From CAWACP01 sp963832965 (lineage in GTDB: Bacteria; Acidobacteriota; Terriglobia; Bryobacterales; Bryobacteraceae): a DNA stretch of 64,000 nt. A program made the position numbers and the translations under genes. The notes beneath the pieces are model-generated. The model saw nothing but the letters and a program-made list of their open reading frames with translations, searched no databases and was not told where the DNA came from. The DNA lies in the NCBI GenBank assembly GCA_963832965.1, contig CAWHVW010000002.1, positions 124,001 to 188,000 on the forward strand. The letters are read 5' to 3'. This document shows positions 8,214 to 16,241 of this stretch, one piece after another; positions within the stretch are counted from its first letter, which is position 1; each line of letters opens with the position of its first letter.

Positions 8214-8674
8214 AGCGGCTCGCCTTCACCATCGCCACCTGGTTCGGTTGTGGTTATTGGCCGTGGGGCCCGGGCACGGCCGGCTCGCTCGCCGCACTCG
8301 TCATCGCGTGGATCGCCGTACACTTCGGCGGCTTCGGGCCGCGGTGGTTCCTGCTCTGGGCCAGCGCGATCACTCCTTTGGGTGTTTGGGCGGCCACCGT
8401 CGTGGAAAGGGAGGCCGGCACGACGGACCCGTCCATCGTGGTGGTGGATGAGGTCGCCGGCCAGTGGCTCACGCTGGCCGGAGCCGTCGCGCTGAACTGG
8501 AAGAGCTGGATTCTCGCGCTGGTTCTCTTCCGGATTTTTGATATCTGGAAGCCCTTTCCGGCGCGCCGCCTGGAGCGTCTGCCGGCGGGCAGCGGCATCA
8601 TGGCCGACGACGTCATGGCCGGCGTATATGGCGCGCTTGTGTTATTCGTGGCAGGGTGTTTCAATCTTTATTGA
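8210..8674 (+). CDS. pgpA: Phosphatidylglycerophosphatase A (PgpA)
   Basis: PgpA removes the phosphate from phosphatidylglycerophosphate to make phosphatidylglycerol at the inner membrane. The 154-residue protein shows the family motifs GYWPWGPGTAGSLAAL near the N-terminus, IVVDEVAGQW in the middle and FRIFDIWKPFP, plus GIMADDVMAGVYGAL at the end. Three to four hydrophobic helices alternate with these acidic motifs. GTG 8210 overlaps the yacG stop; the beta-propeller gene follows after 2 bases. Confidence 0.92.
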   Translation: MKRLAFTIATWFGCGYWPWGPGTAGSLAALVIAWIAVHFGGFGPRWFLLWASAITPLGVWAATVVEREAGTTDPSIVVVDEVAGQWLTLAGAVALNWKSWILALVLFRIFDIWKPFPARRLERLPAGSGIMADDVMAGVYGALVLFVAGCFNLY

Positions 8675-8676
8675 AT

Positions 8677-9705
8677 ATGGCAGCGAAAAAAGACCTCAAC
8701 GGGCGTCCGCAAATTGCACGGGTCACGCCACCGGCGGCCATCGCCGGAGGCGAGTTCCAGATCCGCGGCAAGGCTTTGTCGGTCGGATCGGATCGCCCGC
8801 GCGTCACCATCGGCGACGCTCCCGCGCAGGTGGTGGTGGGGTCGGATTCCTACGTCGTGGTGCGCGTACCCGAAGGGGCGGCTGGAGATCTGGTGGTGGA
8901 AGCCGCCAATCGCTCCAGCGACGCATGGACCTGCGATATCGGCGTTCAGATCGCCGACAACCTGCATCCAGTGGCTAACCCCGCCGTTGACCGGTCTGGC
9001 AATATCTACGCCACCTTTAGCGGCCAGCGCGGCCAAAAGACGCCGGTGGCCGTCTACAAGGTGGACCTGAACCACTCCGCGCAACCGTTTGTCACCGATC
9101 TGATGAACGCCACTGGCCTCGCCTTCGACCGAGCGGGTATTCTCTACATTTCCAGCCGCTACGACGGCATCATCTATCAGGTGGAACAGAGCGGCGCGAT
9201 GTCCGTCTACGTGGAAGGAATGGGCGTGGCCACCGGCATGGCCTTCGACGAAGAGGAAAACCTGTATGTCGGGGATCGCAGCGGCACCATCTTCAAGATC
9301 AGCCGGGAGCGGCAGATTTATGTGTTCGCGACGCTGGAAGCCTCGCTGGCGGCCTACCATCTCGCATTCGGCCCGGATGGGTACCTGTACGTCACCGGCC
9401 CCACCACGTCGAGCTTCGATTCGGTGTACCGCGTCTCTCATGCCGGTGACGTGGAGGTGTTCTATCGCGGCCTGGGCCGTCCGCAAGGGCTGGCTTTCGA
9501 CGTGGACGGGAATCTGTACGTCGCCGCGTCTCATGGCGGCCGGCGCGGCATTGTGCGCTTCAGTCCGGACCGCGAGGTAGAGTTGTTTCTCTCCGGCCCC
9601 GGTATTGTGGGTCTGGCTTTCATGCCCTCGAAATCCATTGCCGTTACCACCACCAACGCGCTGTTTCGCGTGGACGCCGGTCTTCAGGGCAGGCCGCTGG
9701 TCTGA
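8677..9705 (+). CDS. IPT/TIG domain plus six-bladed beta-propeller (NHL/SMP-30-like) protein
   Basis: The 342-residue protein has an Ig-like IPT/TIG domain at residues about 10-95 (ARVTPPAAIAGGEFQIRGKAL). A repeating beta-propeller follows from about 100 to 340, with blade motifs such as GLAFDRAGILYISS, GMAFDEEENLYVGD, HLAFGPDGYLYVTG and GLAFDVDGNLYVAA. Propellers of this type bind ligands or hydrolyse lactones, but I cannot see an assigned metal site. There is no signal peptide, which is unusual since IPT domains are mostly extracytoplasmic. The ATG follows the pgpA stop by 2 bases, so it is co-transcribed with lipid and gyrase-related genes without an obvious link. Confidence 0.75.
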   Translation: MAAKKDLNGRPQIARVTPPAAIAGGEFQIRGKALSVGSDRPRVTIGDAPAQVVVGSDSYVVVRVPEGAAGDLVVEAANRSSDAWTCDIGVQIADNLHPVANPAVDRSGNIYATFSGQRGQKTPVAVYKVDLNHSAQPFVTDLMNATGLAFDRAGILYISSRYDGIIYQVEQSGAMSVYVEGMGVATGMAFDEEENLYVGDRSGTIFKISRERQIYVFATLEASLAAYHLAFGPDGYLYVTGPTTSSFDSVYRVSHAGDVEVFYRGLGRPQGLAFDVDGNLYVAASHGGRRGIVRFSPDREVELFLSGPGIVGLAFMPSKSIAVTTTNALFRVDAGLQGRPLV

Positions 9706-9716
9706 TCTGTCTCCGG

Positions 9717-10997
9717 ATGCCTGAAGCGGAGATTATCGCCGTCGGTTCCGAACTGCTCACCGGGGACAAGATCGACACCAACTCCTTGTTTCTAACGTCG
9801 GAGCTGAACGGAATTGGCATCGAGGTGGTGAGGAAGATCGTCGTCGGCGACGACCGCGCGCGCCTGGCGGACTCGGTGCGGGGCGCCATGGGCCGCTCCG
9901 GCATCGTCATTCTGTCGGGCGGGCTCGGCCCCACGGAAGATGACGTCACTCGAGATGCCGTGGCCGCCGCGCTGGGCCGCGAACTCACCTTCAGCGAAGA
10001 AGTCTGCGACGCCATCCGCGCCCGCTTCCGCAGCTTCGGCCGCAAAATGGCGGAGGTGAACAAACGCCAGGCGTTCGTGATTGCGGGCGCGGAGGTGCTG
10101 GCGAATCCGCGCGGAACGGCGCCCGGCCTCTGGCTGGACACCGGGACCACGGTGGTGGCGCTGCTGCCCGGGCCGCCCCGCGAGTTGATGCCGCTGTTCA
10201 GCGAGGAGTGCATTCCCCGGCTGCGCGCAAAGTTTCCCGCTAAGGTGATTCGTACTCGTTTCTTCCGCGCGACGGGCATCGGCGAAGGCGATCTGGACCA
10301 GACCATCGCCCCGGTCTACACGAAGTATGCCAACCCGGTGACCACCATCCTGGCCAGCAGCGGCGATATCCAGATCCACCTGCGCGCGCAGTCGGACACC
10401 GAAGCCGAGGCAGAGCGCCTGCTGGACGAAGTGGCCAGCCAGATTCTTCCGCTGCTGGGCGACAAGGTGTATTCGCGCAATGGCGATCCGCTGGAGGTGG
10501 TAATTGGGCACGCCCTGCGCGAGCGCGGCCAGACGCTGAGCATAGCCGAGAGTTGCACGGGCGGGCTTCTGGGCGGGCGCCTGACTGCTATAGCGGGCAG
10601 CTCTGATTATTTCCGCGGCGGGTTCCTGACCTATACGGATGAAATGAAGACCGCGCTGCTGGGAGTGCCCGCCGAGTTGATCGAGGCGCACACCGCCGTG
10701 AGCGAAGCGGTGGCGCGCGCCATGGCCCAGCGAGCCAGAGAGTGCACCGGCGCGGATTACGCGCTTTCGGTTACCGGATACGCGGGGCCGGGCGGCGGCA
10801 CGGAGGAGAACCCCGTGGGCACCATTTTCGTGGGCCTGGCCACGCCCGCGGGGATCGAAGCGCGGCGGCTCCGCCTTCCCGGTGACCGCGAGCGCATTCG
10901 CGGCTTCGCCGTGCAGAACGCATTGGACATGCTGCGGCGGGCGCTCGGACTCTGGCAGGACGCTAAGTCGCAGGTGCTTGCCGAACCGCGACGGTGA
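9717..10997 (+). CDS. cinA: CinA family protein (nicotinamide-nucleotide amidohydrolase / competence-damage protein)
   Basis: The protein has the two-domain CinA layout. The N-terminal molybdopterin-binding-like domain (residues 1-170) has AVGSELLTGDKIDTNS and SGGLGPTEDDVTRDA. The C-terminal PncC domain (about 255-415) has SIAESCTGGLLGGRLT and SVTGYAGPGGG. In the known family the C-terminal domain deamidates nicotinamide mononucleotide and the N-terminal domain has ADP-ribose pyrophosphatase activity. At 426 residues it is full length. The last four residues and the stop codon lie inside a dispersed repeat (10981-11005), so the C-terminus appears to be supplied by the repeat. Confidence 0.92.
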   Translation: MPEAEIIAVGSELLTGDKIDTNSLFLTSELNGIGIEVVRKIVVGDDRARLADSVRGAMGRSGIVILSGGLGPTEDDVTRDAVAAALGRELTFSEEVCDAIRARFRSFGRKMAEVNKRQAFVIAGAEVLANPRGTAPGLWLDTGTTVVALLPGPPRELMPLFSEECIPRLRAKFPAKVIRTRFFRATGIGEGDLDQTIAPVYTKYANPVTTILASSGDIQIHLRAQSDTEAEAERLLDEVASQILPLLGDKVYSRNGDPLEVVIGHALRERGQTLSIAESCTGGLLGGRLTAIAGSSDYFRGGFLTYTDEMKTALLGVPAELIEAHTAVSEAVARAMAQRARECTGADYALSVTGYAGPGGGTEENPVGTIFVGLATPAGIEARRLRLPGDRERIRGFAVQNALDMLRRALGLWQDAKSQVLAEPRR

Positions 10998-11005
10998 CGG
11001 AGCGG
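10981..11005 (+). repeat. Dispersed repeat family 2 (core CCGCGACGGTAACGGAGCGG), copy 1
   Basis: This copy reads CCGCGACGGTGACGGAGCGG after CCGAA and overlaps the cinA stop codon. Two more copies lie at 14777-14802 and 21790-21815. Each sits at or just after a gene end. Confidence 0.65.
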
Positions 11006-11027
11006 GGACCTGCCAGGGCGGCCGAAA

Positions 11028-11059
11028 GTGTTATCATTGATGTGGCTAAGTGATAACAC
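11028..11059. promoter_or_regulatory. Inverted-repeat operator upstream of the antitoxin gene
   Basis: Two perfect 9-bp arms, GTGTTATCA (11028-11036) and TGATAACAC (11051-11059), are separated by 14 bases, placing their centres about two helical turns apart. The right arm ends one base before the antitoxin ATG. TATCAT and GATAAC within the arms are possible -10 elements. This fits the autorepression typical of RHH-type antitoxins, here inferred. Confidence 0.65.
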
Positions 11060-11060
11060 C

Positions 11061-11285
11061 ATGATCCGGACGCAGATCAGCCTTGAAAAAGAGGAGTATG
11101 AGATGGCCCGCAAGGAAGCTCGGGCACTGGGCGTTTCCATTGCGGAATTTGTCCGGCGCGCCGTTCGCGCCAGGCTTCCGATTCGTGGTAGCAAGCCATG
11201 GATGCGGTATGCCGGTTTTGTCGAGTCCGGTGATTCGCGCTCCAGCCAGTCCGTCGACGACGTGGTTTATGGCGCGAAGGATTGA
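11061..11285 (+). CDS. Ribbon-helix-helix antitoxin (VapB/CopG-like)
   Basis: The 74-residue protein begins with a ribbon-helix-helix fold: a short beta strand (MIRTQISLEKEEYE) and two helices (MARKEARALG, SIAEFVRRAVRARL). Such proteins dimerise, bind palindromic DNA and neutralise a toxin through their C-terminal tail. The downstream PIN-domain gene overlaps by 17 bases and a perfect inverted repeat lies just upstream, so this is the antitoxin of a type II pair. Confidence 0.82.
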   Translation: MIRTQISLEKEEYEMARKEARALGVSIAEFVRRAVRARLPIRGSKPWMRYAGFVESGDSRSSQSVDDVVYGAKD

Positions 11286-11676
11286 CGGCTACGTCGACAC
11301 GTCCGCGCTGATCGCCTTTCTGGACCGTTCCGACAGCTATCACCAGATCTTCCGCCGCCTGTTCGCTCAGCCGCCCGTACTCATCACGTCCGCGCTGGTC
11401 ATCGCCGAGGGCCACGGGTGGTTCCTGCGCCGCTACGACCAGCGTCGGGCAGTAGAGTTCCTGAGCTTCATCAAAGATCTCATGGTTATGCGGGTGGCGC
11501 CCTTCGGGCAGGACGAACTTCCGGCCGCAACCGCGCTCGTCCAACGATTCCTGGATCAGCGATTGACCCTGGCTGACGCTCACGGACTGGTGCTCATGCG
11601 GCAGGCGAGCGTGAAGATGTGCTGGTCCACGGACCGGCATCTTGGACTCACCGGAGTGCCGCTGGTTATCTCATAG
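11269..11676 (+). CDS. PIN-domain ribonuclease toxin (VapC-like)
   Basis: The 135-residue protein is a PIN domain. The acidic residues expected to bind magnesium are visible: Asp10 (GYVDTSALIAFLD), Glu47 (SALVIAEGH), Asp103 (TLADAHGL) and Asp122 (WSTDRHLGL). PIN toxins cleave specific RNAs. ATG 11269 lies inside the antitoxin frame, giving tight coupling. The four acidic residues suggest the active site is intact. RNA target unknown. Confidence 0.85.
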   Translation: MARRIDGYVDTSALIAFLDRSDSYHQIFRRLFAQPPVLITSALVIAEGHGWFLRRYDQRRAVEFLSFIKDLMVMRVAPFGQDELPAATALVQRFLDQRLTLADAHGLVLMRQASVKMCWSTDRHLGLTGVPLVIS

Positions 11677-11688
11677 CTGGAATCGGTC

Positions 11689-11718
11689 TTGACAAGACCT
11701 CCTATGCCTAGATACACT
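11689..11718 (+). promoter_or_regulatory. Promoter of the padR-ADOP operon
   Basis: A perfect -35 TTGACA (11689-11694) is separated by 18 bases from TACACT (11713-11718). The GTG start at 11726 lies 7 bases after the -10, so transcription should start at or within the start codon. Confidence 0.7.
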
Positions 11719-11725
11719 ATGCTTG

Positions 11726-12073
11726 GTGGCAAAAGACCCTAAGGACCGGCGGGAGCTGTTCCCGGGAGCGCTGGAGATGATGGTTCTGCAGACCCTGCGG
11801 CGCGGGCCGCTGCACGGCTACGCCATCGCCCAGCAGATCCGGCAGACTTCCGATGAGCTGTTGATCATCGAGGAAGGCACCCTCTATCCCGCGCTCCAGC
11901 GGCTGCTGCGGGAGGGCTGGGTGGACGCCGAATGGGGCATTTCGGCCACCAATCGCAAGGTTCGCAACTACAAGATCACCCCGGCGGGGCGGAAACAACT
12001 GCAGCGGGAATTGTCCAGCTTCGACCGGATGCTGGCTGGCATCACCCGGGTGCTGAGGCCCAACGAGTCATGA
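11726..12073 (+). CDS. PadR family transcriptional regulator
   Basis: PadR proteins are small winged-helix repressors, often controlling an adjacent transporter. The 115-residue product has the expected order: GALEMMVLQTLRRGPLHGYAIAQ (split here across helices 1-2), the recognition-helix and wing region EEGTLYPALQRL, GWVDAEW, then YKITPAGRKQL. GTG 11726 is preferred; TTG 11723 would add one residue. The stop overlaps the ATG of the ADOP permease by 4 bases, so the regulator and permease form one operon. The strong TTGACA promoter directly upstream is the likely target of autoregulation. Confidence 0.9.
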   Translation: MAKDPKDRRELFPGALEMMVLQTLRRGPLHGYAIAQQIRQTSDELLIIEEGTLYPALQRLLREGWVDAEWGISATNRKVRNYKITPAGRKQLQRELSSFDRMLAGITRVLRPNES

Positions 12074-14706
12074 GGCGGTTCCGCCGGCTCTTCCATCGCC
12101 GCAGGCTGGATTCCGAACTGGCCGGCGAAATCCGCGCGCACATCGAGGAGCGAGCCGGCGAACTGATGGACGCCGGAATGAATCGGGGCGATGCGTTGAG
12201 CGCCGCCCGGGCCCAGTTTGGAAACCCCACTTTCCTGCTCGAGGAAAGCCGCCAGGTGTGGAGCTACGCGGTGATCGAAAACGCACTGCGCGATCTGCGC
12301 ATCGCGGCGCGCGCCTTGCGGAAGAATCCCCTGTTCACCGCGGTGGCGGTCGCCACTCTGGCGCTGGGCATCGGCGCGAACGCGGCCATTTTCAGCCTCA
12401 TCAACGCGGTGATGTTGCGGCCGCTGCCGTTCCCGCAGCCGGATCGCATCGTGATGCTGTGGGAGGTTCCCTCGAAACGGCTTCAGGCCGCGGCGGCGGG
12501 TCCGGTTGCCGGCCAGAATCCCGTAAGCCCGATTAACTTTATGGAATGGCGGGAGCGTGCACACTCATTCGAGGCCATGGCCGCCATCGCCCCGTTCCCC
12601 ATGGGGCTAAGCGGATACGGCCAGCCCCGCGAGGTGGACGCGCTGCAGGTGTCGGCCGATTTCTTCCGTGTGCTCGGTGTTGCGCCGCTGATGGGCAGAG
12701 TGTTCACCGCCGCCGAGGACGTTCCGGACGGACCGCCTGTGGTCGTCCTCAGCTATGGCTTGTGGCGGCAACAGTTCGGAGGAGACCAGTCCCTGCTGGG
12801 CCGGTCCGTGCAACTGCACGACGAGCCGTACAAGGTAATCGGAGTGATGCCGGAGACGTTCGACCTGCCCTTCCAGCACGCGGAGATCTGGGTTCCGGTG
12901 CAGATCGCGTCAGGAGGCGGAGCGGATGAAGGCCGCTTTCTCAGCGTCATCGCGAAGCTCAAGCCGGGTGTGACCATCCCCGAGGCGCACGGAGACCTGA
13001 ACGCCGTGGCTCGCGAGATCTCGCGCGAACGGCCAGCTCTGAGCCTTGACTGGACCACCAATGTACTCTCCATTTATGACCAGACCACCGGCAGAATCAG
13101 CACAGCGCTGCTGCTGCTGTTCGGCGCGGTAACTTTCGTTCTGCTCATCGCCGCGGGAAATGTGGGCAATCTCCTGCTCATGCGCGGCGCGGGGCGGCAG
13201 CGTGAAATCGCGGTGCGCGTGGCGCTGGGAGCCAGCCGGCTCCGCATCGTCGGGCAGCTTCTGGCGGAAAGTTTTCTGCTGGCGTTGGCGGGCGCAGCGC
13301 TCGGTGTTGGATTGGCTTTCATCGGCCTGCGCGGCATTGTCGCCTCCTTGCCCGCCCTGGCGTTGCCCCGGATCGATGGCGTGCACGTGGACGCGCGAGT
13401 GCTCATGTTCAGCCTGGTTCTGTGCATCGCCACCACGTTCCTCTTTGGTCTTGCGCCCGCGCTCACCTTCTCACGCGCCGGGCCCGACGACGCGCTGAAA
13501 CAGGGCGGCCTGCGGAACACCGCGCGCGGAGCTCGCCGGGTTCGCGGCCTTCTGGTGGTTTCCGAGGTAGCGCTCTCGCTGGTGCTGCTGGCGGGCGCCG
13601 TGCTGCTGGCGCGCAGCTTCGTGAACCAGACCGGCGTGGACCGGGGTTTCCACATTGATCACATCCTCACCATGCGCATGTTCTTTGCGCCCGCGCGTTA
13701 TCACGATGACGGAAAGCGCGCGCGGTACGGGGAGGATATCCTTGCCCGCGTGCGAGCTCTGCCCGGTGTGGAGGCGGCCAGCACGGTTCATATTCTGCCC
13801 ATGACGGGCGGCGTGTCCGGCTCCTGCTTTTCACGGACCGACCGTCCGGAGCCTGCGCCGGGCACCGCTCCGACCTCCGATTTCCTCATCGTCAGCCCGC
13901 GCTACTTCTCGGTGATGCGCATCCCCCTGCTTGGCGGACGCGACTTTGACCAACACGACACCACCGCCGTGGAGCCGGGCATTGTCGTGAATGAGGCGTT
14001 TGCAAGGCGGTTCTATCCGAATGAAAACCCCATCGGAAAACGCCTCAACCTTTGCTGGAATGTTCGGGAAGGGGTGATCGTTGGCGTCACCGCCAATGCC
14101 CGCCAAACGGAATTGACAGTCGCGCCAAATCCGACCATCTTCCTCGATCAGGCTCAGACCCCCATGTATTTCAGTGCGCTGGTGGTCCGCACGGCGTTGC
14201 CGCCGGCGGCCATGGGGCGTTCGGTAGAGGACGCGATTCACGCCGTCGACCCTGACCAGGCCATCTCGCATGTCGAAACGATGGAGGACGTGGTGTCGGA
14301 ATCGGTGGCGCGGCCGCGGCTGGAATCGATGCTGCTGGGCATCTTCGCGACGATTGCCCTCCTGCTGGCCATCATCGGGCTGTACGGCGTGCTCGCCTAT
14401 GTAGTGACGCAACAGACGCGCGAAATCGGAATTCGCATGGCCCTCGGCGCGGACTCATCGCGCCTGGTCCGGGACGTGCTTCGGCACGGTCTGGGGTTGA
14501 TGCTGGCGGGCATCGCGGTTGGCCTCGCCCTCGCGTTAGCGTTGACCCGCTATATCGGATCTCTGCTCTACGACGTCAAGCCGACCGACCCTCCGACGTT
14601 CATCGCTGCATGCGCCGCCTTGCTCGTCGCCGGTCTGCTTGCATCGTGGCTGCCGGCCCGCAGGGCAGCGGCAGTAGACCCCATGCGCTCCCTGCGCTGG
14701 GAATAA
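12070..14706 (+). CDS. ABC transporter permease of the acidobacterial duplicated orphan permease (ADOP) type
   Basis: The 878-residue protein carries two fused MacB/FtsX-type permease halves, each a periplasmic MacB_PCD domain plus FtsX membrane domain. The first half starts at about residue 80 with RKNPLFTAVAVATLALGIGA, followed by an FtsX block (VRVALGASRLRIVGQLL). The second half begins with RRVRGLLVVSEVALSLVLL and closes with another FtsX block (GIRMALGADSSRLVRDVL). A cytoplasmic helical N-terminus (ELAGEIRAHIEERAGEL) precedes them. No ATPase gene is adjacent, matching the orphan character. It is coupled to padR by an ATGA overlap. MacB-like proteins act in lipoprotein, peptide or drug transport or transenvelope signalling; the substrate is unknown. 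Confidence 0.9.
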   Translation: MRRFRRLFHRRRLDSELAGEIRAHIEERAGELMDAGMNRGDALSAARAQFGNPTFLLEESRQVWSYAVIENALRDLRIAARALRKNPLFTAVAVATLALGIGANAAIFSLINAVMLRPLPFPQPDRIVMLWEVPSKRLQAAAAGPVAGQNPVSPINFMEWRERAHSFEAMAAIAPFPMGLSGYGQPREVDALQVSADFFRVLGVAPLMGRVFTAAEDVPDGPPVVVLSYGLWRQQFGGDQSLLGRSVQLHDEPYKVIGVMPETFDLPFQHAEIWVPVQIASGGGADEGRFLSVIAKLKPGVTIPEAHGDLNAVAREISRERPALSLDWTTNVLSIYDQTTGRISTALLLLFGAVTFVLLIAAGNVGNLLLMRGAGRQREIAVRVALGASRLRIVGQLLAESFLLALAGAALGVGLAFIGLRGIVASLPALALPRIDGVHVDARVLMFSLVLCIATTFLFGLAPALTFSRAGPDDALKQGGLRNTARGARRVRGLLVVSEVALSLVLLAGAVLLARSFVNQTGVDRGFHIDHILTMRMFFAPARYHDDGKRARYGEDILARVRALPGVEAASTVHILPMTGGVSGSCFSRTDRPEPAPGTAPTSDFLIVSPRYFSVMRIPLLGGRDFDQHDTTAVEPGIVVNEAFARRFYPNENPIGKRLNLCWNVREGVIVGVTANARQTELTVAPNPTIFLDQAQTPMYFSALVVRTALPPAAMGRSVEDAIHAVDPDQAISHVETMEDVVSESVARPRLESMLLGIFATIALLLAIIGLYGVLAYVVTQQTREIGIRMALGADSSRLVRDVLRHGLGLMLAGIAVGLALALALTRYIGSLLYDVKPTDPPTFIAACAALLVAGLLASWLPARRAAAVDPMRSLRWE

Positions 14707-14776
14707 ACCGATTGTCGGCGCATAAGCGCCGCCTGCGCGGTCTTCCTCTCGCGGAACAGATCAATTGCCAGCGCGT

Positions 14777-14802
14777 ACCGAACCGCGACAGTAATGGAGC
14801 GG
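14777..14802 (+). repeat. Dispersed repeat family 2, copy 2
   Basis: Reads CCGCGACAGTAATGGAGCGG after ACCGAA, in the gap between the ADOP permease and the amidohydrolase. The same gap also holds a short hairpin CGGCGC-ATAA-GCGCCG (14717-14732) just after the permease stop; it lacks a T-tract. Confidence 0.6.
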
Positions 14803-14809
14803 CCGTAAG

Positions 14810-14834
14810 CAATGAACTCGTTCATTGTTACACT
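14810..14834 (+). promoter_or_regulatory. Palindromic operator overlapping the amidohydrolase promoter
   Basis: CAATGAACTCGTTCATTG (14810-14827) is an inverted repeat with perfect 8-bp arms around TC. It abuts TACACT (14829-14834), which lies 6 bases before the GTG start at 14841. The palindrome occupies the -35/-10 spacer, where a repressor would block RNA polymerase. No regulator gene is assigned. Confidence 0.55.
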
Positions 14835-14840
14835 GAGCCT

Positions 14841-16220
14841 GTGTCGCTCCGGGCCGTCGTCGTTTTCTTCACCTTTGCCCTTCCCTTCCAGGCCGCCACC
14901 AGCGTCATTCTGATCCGTCACGTGAACGTCGTCGATGTCGTCGAGGGGCGCATCCTGCCAGACCGCTTCGTACTCCTCACCGGGAAGAATATTGAGCGCG
15001 TGGAAGAAACCGCGATTCCCGCGCCGAAGGGCGCCGTGGTCATTGACGGCGCGAAAAAGTATCTGATGCCCGGCCTCTGGGACATGCACGTCCACCTCTG
15101 GTACAAGGAAAACCTGTTCCCCTTGTATCTCTCGTGGGGCGTCACCGGGGTTCGCGATATGGGCAGCGATCCCGTGCGCACGAAGGCCTGGCAGCGCGCC
15201 GTGGATCAGGGCACGCTGCTGGGGCCGCACGTGGTCACCTGTGGCAAGCCGTTCGATGGCGTTCCCTCGGACGACCCAAAGCTGCCCGTTCTGGTGCCGC
15301 GCTCGCCGGAGGAGGCCCGCGACATGTACGATCGCGTGGACCAGCAGGGCGTGGACTTCATCAAGGTTCTGACGCGCCTGCCGGCGGAGGATTACTACGC
15401 GCTCATCGACCGCGGGCGCAAGTGGGGGTTGCCGGTGGTGGGCCACGTTCCCGATGAAGTGAGCGTGTGGGACGCCATCGACGCGCGCCAGAAAAGTATG
15501 GAGCACCTGATGGGCGTGGCGCTCGCGTGCTCGCGCGAAGAAAGCGAGCTCCGGCGCATGCTGCTCGATTCGGAACGCCAGCACGACCTGGCAAAGCGCC
15601 GCGACTATTCGCGGCGCGTACTCGATTCCTACGATCCCGCGCGCGCGGAAAAGCTCTTCCAGCGCATGGCCCTCTTCGAATCGTGGCAAACGCCTACGCT
15701 GGTGATGTGGAGCCGGACGTACAACCTGGATGGCGTCGAAAGGTTCGCCAATCCCGAGCAGAAACGCATTCCCCAGCCCGTTCGCGCCGATTGGCCCGCG
15801 CCGGACAACGCGGCCCCGCCGCCGGCCCTGGCTGCTCTGATTCAGCGCGTGTGGAGCCTTTATACGGAAATCGTAGGGCGCATGCAGGCCGACGGCGTTC
15901 CGTTGCTGGCCGGCACGGACACCGGCGACCCGTGGTCTTATCCAGGCGCCGAACTGCACCAGGAGCTGGAGCTGCTGGTGAAAGCCGGGTTGACGCCCGC
16001 GCAGGCGCTGCGCACCGCCACCATCAATGCGGCGAAATTTCTGGACGCGGACGATTCGTTTGGCGCGGTCCAGCCCGGCCGTCTGGCCGACCTCGTGTTG
16101 CTGGATGCCGATCCGCTGCAGGACATCCACAACGCGCGCCGCGTTGATGGCGTCTTCCTGGGTGGAGTCTGGCTGCCAAAGAAGAATCTCGATTCGCTGG
16201 TGGCGGGTTTGGCGAAGTAG
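14841..16220 (+). CDS. Secreted amidohydrolase family metal-dependent hydrolase
   Basis: The 459-residue protein starts with a signal peptide (MSLRAVVVFFTFALPFQA), so it is likely periplasmic. The amidohydrolase barrel shows the first metal motif DMHVHLW, a possible bridging-lysine segment (DFIKVLTRL), a metal-ligand histidine in VVGHVPDEV, and the catalytic Asp in LLAGTDTGDPW. The C-terminal part returns to the small beta domain (GRLADLVLLDADPL). This subgroup includes imidazolonepropionase-like and prolidase-like enzymes; the substrate cannot be deduced. GTG 14841 is chosen for the signal peptide and the TACACT hexamer just upstream; a frame from 14610 would run through the intergenic repeats. 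Confidence 0.85.
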   Translation: MSLRAVVVFFTFALPFQAATSVILIRHVNVVDVVEGRILPDRFVLLTGKNIERVEETAIPAPKGAVVIDGAKKYLMPGLWDMHVHLWYKENLFPLYLSWGVTGVRDMGSDPVRTKAWQRAVDQGTLLGPHVVTCGKPFDGVPSDDPKLPVLVPRSPEEARDMYDRVDQQGVDFIKVLTRLPAEDYYALIDRGRKWGLPVVGHVPDEVSVWDAIDARQKSMEHLMGVALACSREESELRRMLLDSERQHDLAKRRDYSRRVLDSYDPARAEKLFQRMALFESWQTPTLVMWSRTYNLDGVERFANPEQKRIPQPVRADWPAPDNAAPPPALAALIQRVWSLYTEIVGRMQADGVPLLAGTDTGDPWSYPGAELHQELELLVKAGLTPAQALRTATINAAKFLDADDSFGAVQPGRLADLVLLDADPLQDIHNARRVDGVFLGGVWLPKKNLDSLVAGLAK

Positions 16221-16241
16221 TTCATGATCGGAGGAATTTCC

